A DNA stretch of 64,000 nt from Micromonospora rhizosphaerae (GCF_900091465.1 NZ_FMHV01000002.1:4340001-4404000); one strand, 5' to 3'. Counted from the stretch's first letter, positions 17,671 through 26,204 are shown. Notes: a model not told the origin generated them from the sequence alone. Translations and numbers: made by a program.

Positions 17671-19249
17671 CCTGCGCCCGATCGATGCGCCGTTCGTCGC
17701 GCTCGGCCCGTCCGGTGTCGCGATTCGCGACCGGCTCAAGGGTCTCACCGGCGAGGATGAGAGGGTTCTGCGGCTGGTCGGTGACCATCTCGGCAGGCTT
17801 GCTGGGAAGGATCTCAAGGCGCGTTGCGTGACCGGCCTCGACCACGACACCGACGCCTGGGCCGAGCGGAAACGTGCCCTGACGCAGGAGTCGTCCTCCC
17901 GCTGGGCCGGGTCGATCACGAAGGCCACGCACGACCAGTGGGCGCTGTCGCGCCGCGCTCAGCTTGCCCACATTCAGGGCCTCGAAGTCGGTATCAAGAC
18001 GATCGCGTACCGGCTGTCGCTGCCGGTCGGCGAGAAGGGCAGCAAGCGGGTTCCGGGCGGTTATCGCACCGCGCAGGAGTGGTTCGTCAAGACCCGGCGG
18101 CTGCATGTGCTCCAGGACCGGCTTGAGCGTGAGCGTGGCGACCGCGAGACGGGCCGGGTCCGTGTCGTGCGGGGCGGGAAGCGGCTGCTGCGCAACCGTC
18201 ACAACCTCGACGCCGCCCAGCTCACCGAGGCCGAGTGGCGGCAGCGGTGGGAGGCGCAACGGCGGTTCCTGCAGGCCGACGGCGAGTCGGGGAAGCGGTA
18301 CGGGAACGAGACAATCCGCGTCACCTGCGAAGGCGAGGTGTCCATCAAACTCCCGGCCCCGCTGGCACACCTGGCCAACGCGCGCCACGGCCGGTACGTG
18401 CTCGCCGCGAAGGTGTCGTTCCCGCACCGTGGCGATGCCTGGCGCGACCGCGTCACTGCCAACCGGGCGGTGGCATACCGCATCCACGAAGACGTGGACC
18501 GGTGCCGCTGGTACCTGACCGCCTCGTGGACGATCCCTGCGGCCCGGCCCATGCCGCTGGCCACCGCCAGGGTGAACGGGATCATCGGTGTGGATACGAA
18601 CGCCGACCATCTCGCCGCCTGGCGCTTGGACGAGCACGGCAATCCAGTGGGTGAGCCGCGCCGCTTCTGTTACGACCTGTCCAGCAACGCGGACCATCGT
18701 GACGCACAGGTGCGGCACGCCCTGATCCGGCTTCTGCACTGGGCCAAGCGGCACGGGCTGAGCATCGCGATCGAAGACCTCGACTTCGCAGCGCAGAAGA
18801 CGCGGGAGAAGCACGGCCGCCGCAAGCGGTTCCGCAAGCTCATCTGCGGCATGCCAGTGGCCAAGCTGCGGTCCCGGCTCGTCAGCATGGCGGCCGAGTT
18901 GGGCATCACCGTCGTCGTTGTCGATCCCGCCTACACCTCACAGTGGGGTGCCCAGCATTGGCAGCGCCCGCTGACCAGCACCAACCGCAAGACCACCCGT
19001 CACGACGCCGCTGGCGTCGCGATTGGACGACGCGCCCTCGGGCACCCGATCCGGCGACGGACGGCACCGCCCCGCGACGACCAGAGTGATCGTCGCGGGC
19101 ATCGGACCGCCCAGGCCGGACCCGGTGCCCGAGAGCGTGAGGGAACCCGCCCCCACATTCCCGGACCACGGACACGATCCGATGGCGCTGGATGCGGAGC
19201 GAACGCGGGAGGACCAGCGCGCCCAACACCGCTCGGGGCACGCGGCTGA
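17663..19249 (+). CDS. tnpB: TnpB-like protein of the IS607 element, without zinc ribbon
   Basis: A 528-residue TnpB-type protein starting at GTG 17663, overlapping the recombinase stop by 8 nt. RuvC-like residues are present: Asp in GVDTNADHLA (about residue 310), Glu in SIAIEDLDF (about 375) and a probable third Asp in TRHDAAGVAIGRR (about 455). The cysteine pairs that normally form the zinc ribbon between the second and third acidic motifs are absent: after DPAYTSQ the sequence is WGAQHW, with no CxxC. The C-terminal 80 residues are basic and proline-rich, probably disordered, and may overlap a guide RNA. TnpBs are RNA-guided nucleases; whether this variant cuts DNA is unknown. Confidence 0.85.
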   Translation: MADLRPIDAPFVALGPSGVAIRDRLKGLTGEDERVLRLVGDHLGRLAGKDLKARCVTGLDHDTDAWAERKRALTQESSSRWAGSITKATHDQWALSRRAQLAHIQGLEVGIKTIAYRLSLPVGEKGSKRVPGGYRTAQEWFVKTRRLHVLQDRLERERGDRETGRVRVVRGGKRLLRNRHNLDAAQLTEAEWRQRWEAQRRFLQADGESGKRYGNETIRVTCEGEVSIKLPAPLAHLANARHGRYVLAAKVSFPHRGDAWRDRVTANRAVAYRIHEDVDRCRWYLTASWTIPAARPMPLATARVNGIIGVDTNADHLAAWRLDEHGNPVGEPRRFCYDLSSNADHRDAQVRHALIRLLHWAKRHGLSIAIEDLDFAAQKTREKHGRRKRFRKLICGMPVAKLRSRLVSMAAELGITVVVVDPAYTSQWGAQHWQRPLTSTNRKTTRHDAAGVAIGRRALGHPIRRRTAPPRDDQSDRRGHRTAQAGPGAREREGTRPHIPGPRTRSDGAGCGANAGGPARPTPLGARG

Positions 19250-19315
19250 GCCTGTCCAACCCACGCTCAGTCCTTAGGAACGGTTTGACGGTAGTCCGTG
19301 AGCGGCCCCCCGCGG

Positions 19316-20167
19316 TCACCCCAGCCGCGCCGCCGCCCGTTGGGCGATGCCGCGGACGCGGTCGGCGTCTGGAGGGTACGCCCGGACGGTGGTCACGAGG
19401 TCCCCGACCCGCACGACGGCAATGTAGGGCTGCGGGTCACTGCTCGGGCCTTGTCCTAGTTGCACCAGGTCCACCCGGACGAGCAGCGAGTCGTCGCCGG
19501 CGAATCCGGTGTCCACGATGGCGAAGTTCGGCATGGCGAGCGTCTCCGGCGTCGGGTCGAGGTTCCCGCACCGGTCGATGACGGCGCGGACGTCGTTGAG
19601 GTTGCGGCCGCCCCAGCCGTTGTCGTACCGCTCGACGACCTGGGACACGCTCCTGAGGGACCCGCCGACGGCTTGGTAGGCGACCGTCTCGACGGCGTGC
19701 CGGTGCGGCAGGGACGGGAAGAGGCTGGACTTGTACGCCGGGCAGTTGCCGTCCCAGAGCCCCCAGTACCAGCGGTCCCGGTTCTGCATCTGTTCCGCCT
19801 CGAATGGCCGCCAGGTGCCCGGGCCGAGGTCGTCGGGCTGCAGCAGTACGCTGCCCGCCTTGCGGGTGGGTGGCGGTGAGGACGTTCGGGACGGCGCCGG
19901 CGAGGCCGTCGCGGGCGGGCTCGTGGGCCTCGTGGTCGTCGGGGTCGAGTCGGTCGGGGGAGCGACGCCATCGGGTCGGGGCAGTGCCAGGCCCGCGCCG
20001 AGACCTGCGGCCGCGGTGGTGATGGTGAGCACGCCGGCTCCCGCCAGCAGAGCCTTGCGGTGGGTGCGCTGCCGGCCGCGCCAGCGCACCTGCTCGGCCG
20101 GGGCGAAGGCGGCCGGTGGCTGCACTCCGCGTACCCCGGCGAAAAGCGCATCGAGCTGGTCAGACAC
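19316..20167 (-). CDS. Single-pass membrane protein encoded with a SigE-type sigma factor
   Basis: A 283-residue protein. The N-terminal 38 residues are cytoplasmic (QLDALFAGVRGV...RGRQRTHRK). One membrane segment follows (ALLAGAGVLTITTAAAGLGAGLAL), then a long Ser/Thr/Pro linker (PTDSTPTTTRPTSPP...) and a globular outer domain with RDRWYWGLWDGNCPAY and YDNGWGGRNLNDVRAVIDRCG. The GTG start (20167) overlaps the sigma-factor stop by 8 nt. The arrangement suggests a partner or regulator of that sigma factor, but no anti-sigma motif (ZAS or RskA-like) is seen. Function unknown. Confidence 0.75.
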   Translation of the reverse strand: MSDQLDALFAGVRGVQPPAAFAPAEQVRWRGRQRTHRKALLAGAGVLTITTAAAGLGAGLALPRPDGVAPPTDSTPTTTRPTSPPATASPAPSRTSSPPPTRKAGSVLLQPDDLGPGTWRPFEAEQMQNRDRWYWGLWDGNCPAYKSSLFPSLPHRHAVETVAYQAVGGSLRSVSQVVERYDNGWGGRNLNDVRAVIDRCGNLDPTPETLAMPNFAIVDTGFAGDDSLLVRVDLVQLGQGPSSDPQPYIAVVRVGDLVTTVRAYPPDADRVRGIAQRAAARLG

Positions 20168-20693
20168 GGCTCTCCTCCTCCTCGAGGTCGATGCCGAGCA
20201 GAACGGCGAGCGCACGTCGACCGCGAGCGAGCCGGGCCTTGACGGTGCCCACGGGCGCGTCGGTTTCCCGCGCGACCTCGGCGACCGGCAGGTCGCAGAG
20301 GTGGTGCAGCACTATCGCGGTGCGTTGCTCGATCGGCAGGCGGGCCAGCGCGGCGACGAGCGCGATGCTGTCCGCGTTGGGACCCGGTAGGGCTCCCGGT
20401 GGGCCGGCCCGTTGGTGGGCGGCGAGAAGGTTACGGGCTCGTCGCCACCGGCTCACCGCGACACGGCGGGCCACGGTGCGTACCCACGCCTCGGGCGCCT
20501 CGTAACGGCTGACCACCGACCATCGCTGCCACGCCCGGGCGTAGGCCTCGTGCAGCACATCCTGTGCCTCGGCCGCGTTACCGGTCAGGGCGTAGAGGAA
20601 CTCGAAGAGCCGCTGCCGGGTCGCCCGGTAGAACGTGTCAAAGGAACTGCGCGTGTCTTCGGCCGGCGAGGCAGCGGCATCGGCGTTCGGCAT
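20160..20693 (-). CDS. SigE-family ECF RNA polymerase sigma factor
   Basis: A 177-residue sigma factor. Region 2 reads FDTFYRATRQRLFEFLYALTGNAAEAQDVLHEAYARAWQRW (about residues 16-56). Region 4 reads LARLPIEQRTAIVLHHLCDLPVAEVARETDAPVGTVKARLARGRRAL (about 118-164), with a clear HTH. This is the SigE-family layout common in actinobacteria. ATG 20693 (MPNADAAA) follows a G-rich stretch; the frame remains open further upstream. It is co-transcribed with the overlapping membrane-protein gene, its probable partner. Confidence 0.9.
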   Translation of the reverse strand: MPNADAAASPAEDTRSSFDTFYRATRQRLFEFLYALTGNAAEAQDVLHEAYARAWQRWSVVSRYEAPEAWVRTVARRVAVSRWRRARNLLAAHQRAGPPGALPGPNADSIALVAALARLPIEQRTAIVLHHLCDLPVAEVARETDAPVGTVKARLARGRRALAVLLGIDLEEEESRV

Positions 20694-20834
20694 GGGCACC
20701 CCCGTTACGGGTCGTCGAGCCCCGGCTGCCCGGTGCGGTCGGCGTGACACCCTAGAAACGCCCGGCCGTGAGCGGCGGTTGCACGGGTGACATGCCGGCG
20801 CCCGGCGGCGGCATTATTTCACTAGCGGGCGCTA

Positions 20835-20863
20835 TTGAAATTCCGGCTCGCGAGGTCCAGGAT
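20835..20863 (+). promoter_or_regulatory. Candidate folE promoter
   Basis: TTGAAA (20835-20840), a 17-bp spacer and CAGGAT (20858-20863) form a reasonable housekeeping promoter about 80 nt before folE. TTGAAATT recurs at 23529-23536, upstream of the HTH regulator gene. Confidence 0.4.
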
Positions 20864-20941
20864 GGTGATCAAGAGCAACGACCCTTGGTGAAACGGAGGA
20901 TGCGGCGTGGGACCTGCGCACCGAGCTCGGGGGCAGCTGAC

Positions 20942-21535
20942 GTGACGATCGCACCGGCCCGACGTCACGTGGACCAGCAACCGGCGCCTGACCTGGTCGC
21001 CGCCGAGCAGGCCGCCGCCCGGTTTCTGGCCGCACTCGACATCGACCTGGACTCCGAAAGCCTGCGTGATACGCCCCGCCGAATGGCCAAGGCGTACGCC
21101 GAACTGCTCACCGCGCGCCCGTTCGACCTGACCACCTTCCCCAATGACGAGGGCTACGACGAACTGGTGCTGGCCCGGTCGATCCCGATCCGGTCGGTGT
21201 GCGAACACCACCTGTTGCCCTTCGTCGGTGTCGCGCATGTCGGCTACCTGCCGGGCGACCGGATCCTCGGACTGTCCAAACTCGCCCGGGTCGTGGAGCT
21301 CTTCGCCCACCGTCCGCAGGTGCAGGAGCGGTTGACCAAGCAGGTGGCGGAGTGGCTCGCCCTCGAACTGGCGCCCAAGGGCGTCGGTGTCGTCATTGAG
21401 GCGGAACATCTCTGCATGACGTTGCGTGGCGTCCGGGCCACCGGTGCCACCACCGTCACCTCCACCCTGCTCGGGGCCCTGCGCGACGACGCCCGCTCCA
21501 GGGCCGAGTTCTTCTCCCTCACCGGAGCCCACTGA
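20942..21535 (+). CDS. folE: GTP cyclohydrolase I
   Basis: A 197-residue FolE that converts GTP to dihydroneopterin triphosphate for folate or pterin synthesis. DTPRRMAKAYAEL is the family's early helix. The zinc and active-site motif CEHHLLPFVGVAHVGYLP (about residues 82-99) and the second zinc Cys in EAEHLCMTLRGVR are present. The GTG start (20942) is chosen over the longer frame because the family fold begins just after. It is next to a ferredoxin-reductase gene rather than folate genes such as folP, so it may be a second, conditionally expressed copy supplying a pterin cofactor (inference). Confidence 0.92.
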   Translation: MTIAPARRHVDQQPAPDLVAAEQAAARFLAALDIDLDSESLRDTPRRMAKAYAELLTARPFDLTTFPNDEGYDELVLARSIPIRSVCEHHLLPFVGVAHVGYLPGDRILGLSKLARVVELFAHRPQVQERLTKQVAEWLALELAPKGVGVVIEAEHLCMTLRGVRATGATTVTSTLLGALRDDARSRAEFFSLTGAH

Positions 21536-21553
21536 CCCGAATTGGAGAGCGCG

Positions 21554-22807
21554 ATGGGAAGCAGCCCCACATTCGTCATCGTCGGAGCCGGCCTCGCCGG
21601 CGCCAAAGCCGCCCAGACACTCCGCGAGGAGGGCTTCGGCGGCCGGGTGGTACTGCTCGGTGCGGAGTCCGAGCGGCCCTACGAGCGGCCACCGCTGTCC
21701 AAGGGGCTGCTGTTGGGGAGCACTCAACGCCGCGAGGTGTATGTGCACGACGCCGGCTGGTACGAGGCGAACGACGTCGAGCTGCACACGGCCACCCGCG
21801 TCACCGGCATCGACCGCGACGCCCGCCAGGTCGTCCTCGGCGATGACGAACGGCTGGGATACGACAAGCTGCTGCTGGCCACCGGTGCGACGCCCCGCCG
21901 CCTGGCTGTTCCCGGCACGGACCTGGAGGGCGTGTGGTATCTGCGCACGTTGGCGGACTCCGATCGGATCGCCGAGGCCCTCACCGACCAGGCCCACCTC
22001 GTCGTGATCGGCGCCGGCTGGATCGGTCTGGAGATCGCCGCCGCGGCCCGCCAGCGCGGCGCCGCCGTGACCGTGGTGGAGGTCGCCGATCTGCCGTTGC
22101 AGCGGGTCCTCGGCGACGAGGTCGCCCGGGTGTTCGCCGATCTGCACCGCTCACACGACGTCGCCTTCCACTTCGGCGCCGAGGTGCTGCGACTGCGGGG
22201 TTCGGGGCGGGTGTCCTCGGTGCTGCTGGCCGACGGCACCCAACTGGGCGCCGACACCGTCGTCGTCGGCGTGGGTATCGAGCCCAACGTGCAGGTGGCC
22301 GAGGCAGCGGGCCTGAAAGTGGACAACGGCGTGGTCACCGACGCCCTGCTGCGCACCTCGGACCCGCACATCTACGCCGCGGGTGACGTGGCCAACGCCT
22401 ACCACCCACTGCTGGGCCGGCACATCCGGGTGGAGCACTGGGCGAACGCGCTCAACGGCGGTCCGGCCGCGGCGCGATCCATGCTGGGCCAGCAGGTCGA
22501 GTACGCGCGGTTGCCGTACTTCTTCTCCGACCAGTACGACCTGGGGATGGAGTACTCGGGATGGGCGGCCCCGGATGGTTACGACCGGGTGGTGTTCCGC
22601 GGCGATCCGGCCGTGGTGGCTGACCGGGCGCCGGAGTTCATGGCGTTCTGGGTCAAGGACGGCCGGGTGCTGGCCGGCATGAATGCCAACGTGTGGGACG
22701 TCACCGAGCAGATCCAGGCGTTGGTGCGTGCGGGTCACGGGGGCAGGGCCGTCGACCTGGCCAGGCTTTCCGACCCGCGGGTGCCGCTCGACGATCTGCT
22801 GAACTGA
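21554..22807 (+). CDS. FAD/NAD-binding ferredoxin reductase
   Basis: A 417-residue flavoprotein of the rubredoxin/ferredoxin reductase type. The FAD dinucleotide fold is FVIVGAGLAGAKAAQTL (about residues 7-23), the NAD fold is HLVVIGAGWIGLEIA (about 147-161) and the second FAD motif is IYAAGDVANA (about 275-284). The C-terminal domain starts YARLPYFFSDQYD, as in PutidaRedoxin/HcaD-like reductases. It passes electrons from NAD(P)H to a small ferredoxin; none is encoded nearby. ATG 21554 follows GGAGAGCG, 18 nt after folE, so the two form an operon. Confidence 0.92.
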   Translation: MGSSPTFVIVGAGLAGAKAAQTLREEGFGGRVVLLGAESERPYERPPLSKGLLLGSTQRREVYVHDAGWYEANDVELHTATRVTGIDRDARQVVLGDDERLGYDKLLLATGATPRRLAVPGTDLEGVWYLRTLADSDRIAEALTDQAHLVVIGAGWIGLEIAAAARQRGAAVTVVEVADLPLQRVLGDEVARVFADLHRSHDVAFHFGAEVLRLRGSGRVSSVLLADGTQLGADTVVVGVGIEPNVQVAEAAGLKVDNGVVTDALLRTSDPHIYAAGDVANAYHPLLGRHIRVEHWANALNGGPAAARSMLGQQVEYARLPYFFSDQYDLGMEYSGWAAPDGYDRVVFRGDPAVVADRAPEFMAFWVKDGRVLAGMNANVWDVTEQIQALVRAGHGGRAVDLARLSDPRVPLDDLLN

Positions 22808-22855
22808 GGTCCGCCTCACTCCGGCCGGGCAGGGTGGACGGAGCGCCGAGGCGAG

Positions 22856-23500
22856 TCAGGCCGGATGGATCTGTACGCAGCAGGCACCGGGGCTGGGGGC
22901 CAGCCGAGCGTCCAGGTCCGTCCGGCCGAGCCCGTCGAGCAGACCGGCGATGAAGGCCCGGTTCAGCCCGCACACCAGCTCGGTCTGCTGAGCGGCGAGC
23001 TCGTGGAAGGGGCAGTTCCGCAGCCGGATCAGCTCTTCGTCGCCGGCCGGTTCGAAGCCGAGCTCGGCGAGGACGACCGCGACCGGCCCGCCACCGCCGA
23101 CCTCACGGCCGATGGCTAGGCCCCGCTGCTCTGCCAGGCGTAGGGCGGCCGACCGGGCATCCTTGGTATCCTCGGCGACGGCCTGGGCAAGGATCTCGCC
23201 AATCAGGTCGTAGCGGCGCTCCGGGATGGTCAGTGAGATGCAGCCGGGCGCTGCCTCGTACACCTTCGGCGTTCTGCCCCGGCCGCGCGGTTGGTCGGTC
23301 GGCGCCTCGTACCGGGCTTGCAGCAGCCCGGCACCGACCAGCTTGTCGAGGTGGAACGCCGCCAGGTTGCGCGAGATCTGCTGTGCCGCGGCGGCCTCGT
23401 CCCGCGTCACCGGGCGGTCCTGGCTGCGGACATAGTCATACAGAGCCCGTCGTACCTGGTCGACGAGGGCGGTCACCGCCTGCCAGGGGGCCGTTGCCAT
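22856..23500 (-). CDS. HTH transcriptional regulator with C-terminal cysteine cluster (COG2345-like)
   Basis: A 214-residue regulator. The N-terminal winged helix is VRRALYDYVRSQDRPVTRDEAAAAQQISRNLAAFHLDKLVGAGLL (about residues 16-60), in the ArsR/SufR manner. The C-terminal domain carries NCPFHELA, ELVCGLN and GACCVQI, a conserved cysteine set that in SufR-like relatives binds an iron-sulfur cluster; binding here is inferred. It is convergent with the folE-reductase operon and may regulate it. TAAACT lies 6 nt before the ATG, so the gene appears leaderless. Confidence 0.82.
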   Translation of the reverse strand: MATAPWQAVTALVDQVRRALYDYVRSQDRPVTRDEAAAAQQISRNLAAFHLDKLVGAGLLQARYEAPTDQPRGRGRTPKVYEAAPGCISLTIPERRYDLIGEILAQAVAEDTKDARSAALRLAEQRGLAIGREVGGGGPVAVVLAELGFEPAGDEELIRLRNCPFHELAAQQTELVCGLNRAFIAGLLDGLGRTDLDARLAPSPGACCVQIHPA

Positions 23501-23506
23501 GCCGGA

Positions 23507-23512
23507 AGTTTA
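23507..23512 (-). promoter_or_regulatory. -10 box of a probable leaderless promoter for the cysteine-cluster regulator
   Basis: On the minus strand TAAACT is 6 nt before ATG 23500. The upstream AATTTCAA (23529-23536, reverse of TTGAAATT) falls at about the -35 position. Confidence 0.5.
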
Positions 23513-23578
23513 TCACCAGCAGATCTTGTTGAAATTATTGTCGCCTGCCACCTGAGACGGTGTGCAGCCTCGGGCCAC

Positions 23579-24841
23579 TCAGAGTCGGTCGTACTGCTCC
23601 CGGACCAGGGACTTGACCGCGGCGATGGCGTCCGGCGGTCCGCCGGTCGCGGCGACGAGCACGACGATCTCGTCCCGGTGCGCCACGGCGTGCACCTCGG
23701 CCCGGCCCTGGCCTTCTCCGGTGAAGGCCGTTGCCCCGGGCACGTCGGGGATATCCACCTCGCCGCCGGGGCCCCAGGCGTCCCGTTCGATCTCCACGTA
23801 GGACTGCTGGAACTGGTCGGCCACTTCCGGCGAGTCGAATTGGAGCAGGGCGACGGTCACCGAGGCGGAATCCGGCCGGGTCCACGCCGCGCCGGCGGCG
23901 TGTCGCACGTCGTTGCGCACCTGCGCGGCGAGCATCAGAGCCCGCAGATCCCCGCCGAGCGGCAGGAGCCGGGCGACGTTGACCTGGTCGTCGACAGCGG
24001 CCGGTTGACCGGGAGCCGAATCGGCCGGGGCCGCCACCACCAGCGCGGCGAGTTCGCCGTGCCGGGTCGCGGGCGGATGAGCCACCTGCCAGATCACGGC
24101 CCCGACCAGTACCGCCCCGGCGACGGAACCCGCCACGACGCCGGTCACGAGCCAGGGCCGACGCCACCACGTTACGGACGGTGGGCGGGTCGACCAGCCA
24201 GGGCCGGGCACGGCCAGCGGGAGCGGGCTTGGTGTGGCGGGAGCCGACGGACCGGCGGCGACGGTCTCGGCGGCCGGTGTCGGTCGCACCGGGGCGGGCC
24301 TGGGCGGTGCGAGCGGCTTCGGTGACGCCGCCAGGGTCGAGACGGCACCGGCCACCAGCAGCATCCCGACCAGCGCGAGCCACGTGCCGGCGAGGAAGTC
24401 GGTACTGGGTCCCTCGGCCTCGGGGAAACCGCTGGCGCTGATCGCGGCGCCGCCGGGTACGAAGGTCAGCAACGCCAGCGCCAGGGGCAGCACCGAGGCG
24501 GCCACCCGCACGCCACGGCGCCACTCCGGCCTCACCCAGGCCACGACGAGCAGCGACAGCAGCAGGGCCCACCCGACGTACAGGGAGGTCCGGGCGCCCG
24601 GCAGGTCGGTCAGCGCGTACGTCCGCACCTCGGCCGACGGAGCCTGGCCCAACAGCCGATCCTCGATGCTCTGTCCCGGTCGTACCGCCACCCACGGCAG
24701 GGAGTGCGCGTTGGCCAGCAGGATGAGCCCGACGATCGCGGTCGCCGCGGCCTGTGCGCGGCGTCGCCCGAGCCCGGCCGTGGCGGGTGAACCGGAGGTG
24801 ATGTGCTCCGGGCCAGAGGTGATCTTCACGGCGCACATCAT
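23579..24841 (-). CDS. Multi-pass membrane protein of unknown function with C-terminal soluble domain
   Basis: A 420-residue protein not assigned to a family. Membrane segments are visible near residues 30-45, 87-103, 111-130 and 148-165. A proline/alanine-rich linker (KPLAPPRPAPVRPTPAAETV) follows, then another membrane segment (WLVTGVVAGSVAGAVLVGAVIW). The last 170 residues form a soluble, probably extracellular domain. The start is a double ATG at 24841/24838. It stands alone. I can offer no specific function. Confidence 0.7.
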   Translation of the reverse strand: MMCAVKITSGPEHITSGSPATAGLGRRRAQAAATAIVGLILLANAHSLPWVAVRPGQSIEDRLLGQAPSAEVRTYALTDLPGARTSLYVGWALLLSLLVVAWVRPEWRRGVRVAASVLPLALALLTFVPGGAAISASGFPEAEGPSTDFLAGTWLALVGMLLVAGAVSTLAASPKPLAPPRPAPVRPTPAAETVAAGPSAPATPSPLPLAVPGPGWSTRPPSVTWWRRPWLVTGVVAGSVAGAVLVGAVIWQVAHPPATRHGELAALVVAAPADSAPGQPAAVDDQVNVARLLPLGGDLRALMLAAQVRNDVRHAAGAAWTRPDSASVTVALLQFDSPEVADQFQQSYVEIERDAWGPGGEVDIPDVPGATAFTGEGQGRAEVHAVAHRDEIVVLVAATGGPPDAIAAVKSLVREQYDRL

Positions 24842-25006
24842 GGCAGCGCCGAGAGATGCCGTCGACCCCGCTAACCGCGCGTTCGCCGCACCGGTCGGCC
24901 AAGCCGCCGGCGGCGTAACGCCGTCAATCATCGCCTGGTCGCATACCTGTGGTGCCCGCGTCTCAGCGGGCACCACACGTATCCGGCGCGCAACCGCCTC
25001 TGGCGC

Positions 25007-25282
25007 TCAGTCCCGGCGCTCCTCGTCCGGGATCGGAATCGCCTGGTGCTGTTCGAGGACGTCGGGCGGGTTGGTATCGGCCGGCACCGAGGTGGGGCGG
25101 TCACCCTCGTGATTCGGCACCAGGACGCCCTGCTCCGCGAGATCCGCCTCGGACGCCTCCGGTACGGCAGCCGACACCGTGTCCGGCGGCCCGACGTCGG
25201 TTTCGTCCTGCTGCTGCTCCAAAACGTCGGCTTCCGACGCTTCACCGAGCGCATCAGCCTGCTCGTCCCAGTTGGCAGTCAT
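25007..25282 (-). CDS. Small acidic hypothetical protein with repeated EASEAD-EQ motif
   Basis: A 91-residue, very acidic protein (MTANWDEQADALGEASEAD...). A short motif recurs: EASEADVLEQQQ, EASEADLAEQGV and PPDVLEQHQ, each followed by proline/valine-rich turns. Such small repeat proteins are common in actinobacteria and have no known function. ATG 25282 follows GGGAGGCCGCG; an upstream ATG at 25321 would add 13 residues. Likely cytoplasmic and partly disordered. Confidence 0.65.
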   Translation of the reverse strand: MTANWDEQADALGEASEADVLEQQQDETDVGPPDTVSAAVPEASEADLAEQGVLVPNHEGDRPTSVPADTNPPDVLEQHQAIPIPDEERRD

Positions 25283-25484
25283 CGCGGCCTCCCGCGGGTG
25301 CTCTTCGGTCACGTGCGCCAACGCCTGCCTACCCGCAGCCGCCTAGGGTAGGCACGAACACGGTGTGCGCCCGTCCACCACCTCCCGAAGCGGCGGCGAG
25401 GGGTTCGGGTCGTCCACACTCCCTGCGGGCTCGCCGATTCCGCTGTGTGATGGGGCGGTAGGGGCAGCGATTGGGGGACCCACC

Positions 25485-26204
25485 GTGCGCGCGCCAGCGG
25501 CTCCACCCGTCCGCCTTGCGGTGATGCTTCATCACTGGAGGCACCTGACGTTCCTGCACTGGCGTTGTCCCACCGAGCTCGTCCAGTCACGCCTGCCGGC
25601 CGGCCTGCGGGTGGAGACCTTCGACGGCGCGGCGTGGGTGGGCCTGATCCCGTTTCTGATGGATCGGGTACGGGCGCCGATCCTGCCGTCGCTGCCGTGG
25701 CTGTCCCGATTCCCGGAGACGAATGTCCGCACCTACGTGCACGGCCCGGACGGACGTACCGGGATCTGGTTCCTGTCGTTGGACGCCGCGCGGCTGCCCG
25801 CGGTCACCGCCGCCCGGGCCACGTACGGCCTGCCGTATTTCTGGTCCGACATGTCGGTGGACAGCGGCGCGGCCGAGGTGGTGTACCGGGCCCGACGGCG
25901 GTGGCCCGGACCTGTCGGGGCGCGGTGCGACGCGCGGGTGGAGTTCGGTCAGCCGCTGACGGAGGAGGAACTCACCCCGCTGGACCACTTTCTCACCGCC
26001 CGCTACCGGCTCTACTCGACGCTTGCCGGTCGCCTCGTGGCCGCCGATGCCGAGCACCCCCGCTGGCCGCTGCGTCGAGCCCGACTGGTCGAGCTACGCC
26101 AGGACATGATCCAGGCCGCGGGCCTCCCCGCCCCCGACCATGACCCGATCCTGCACGCCTCGGCCGGGGTGCCGGTCCGGATCGGCCTGTGGCGGCCGGC
26201 GTGA
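25485..26204 (+). CDS. DUF2071 (YqjF-like) family protein
   Basis: A 239-residue protein of the DUF2071 family. Typical segments are HHWRHLTFLHWRCPTELVQSRLPAGLRVETFDGAAWVGLIPF (about residues 15-56), PETNVRTYVHGPDGRTGIWFLSLDA and LPYFWSDMSV. The fold resembles acetoacetate decarboxylase-like beta-cones (family knowledge); no activity is established. GTG 25485 has GGGGGA upstream. It is convergent with the oxidoreductase that follows. Confidence 0.85.
   Translation: MRAPAAPPVRLAVMLHHWRHLTFLHWRCPTELVQSRLPAGLRVETFDGAAWVGLIPFLMDRVRAPILPSLPWLSRFPETNVRTYVHGPDGRTGIWFLSLDAARLPAVTAARATYGLPYFWSDMSVDSGAAEVVYRARRRWPGPVGARCDARVEFGQPLTEEELTPLDHFLTARYRLYSTLAGRLVAADAEHPRWPLRRARLVELRQDMIQAAGLPAPDHDPILHASAGVPVRIGLWRPA

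Larger units (their letters stand above)
17095..19249 (+). mobile_element. IS607-type insertion element (serine recombinase plus TnpB)
   Basis: The element comprises a small serine recombinase with an N-terminal HTH and an overlapping tnpB. IS607 elements have no terminal inverted repeats and make no target duplication, so ends cannot be fixed by eye. They should lie between about 17002 and 17095 on the left and between about 19249 and 19316 on the right. The flanking genes (L,D-transpeptidase, SigE-associated protein) are intact. Coordinates given cover only the two genes. Confidence 0.85.
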
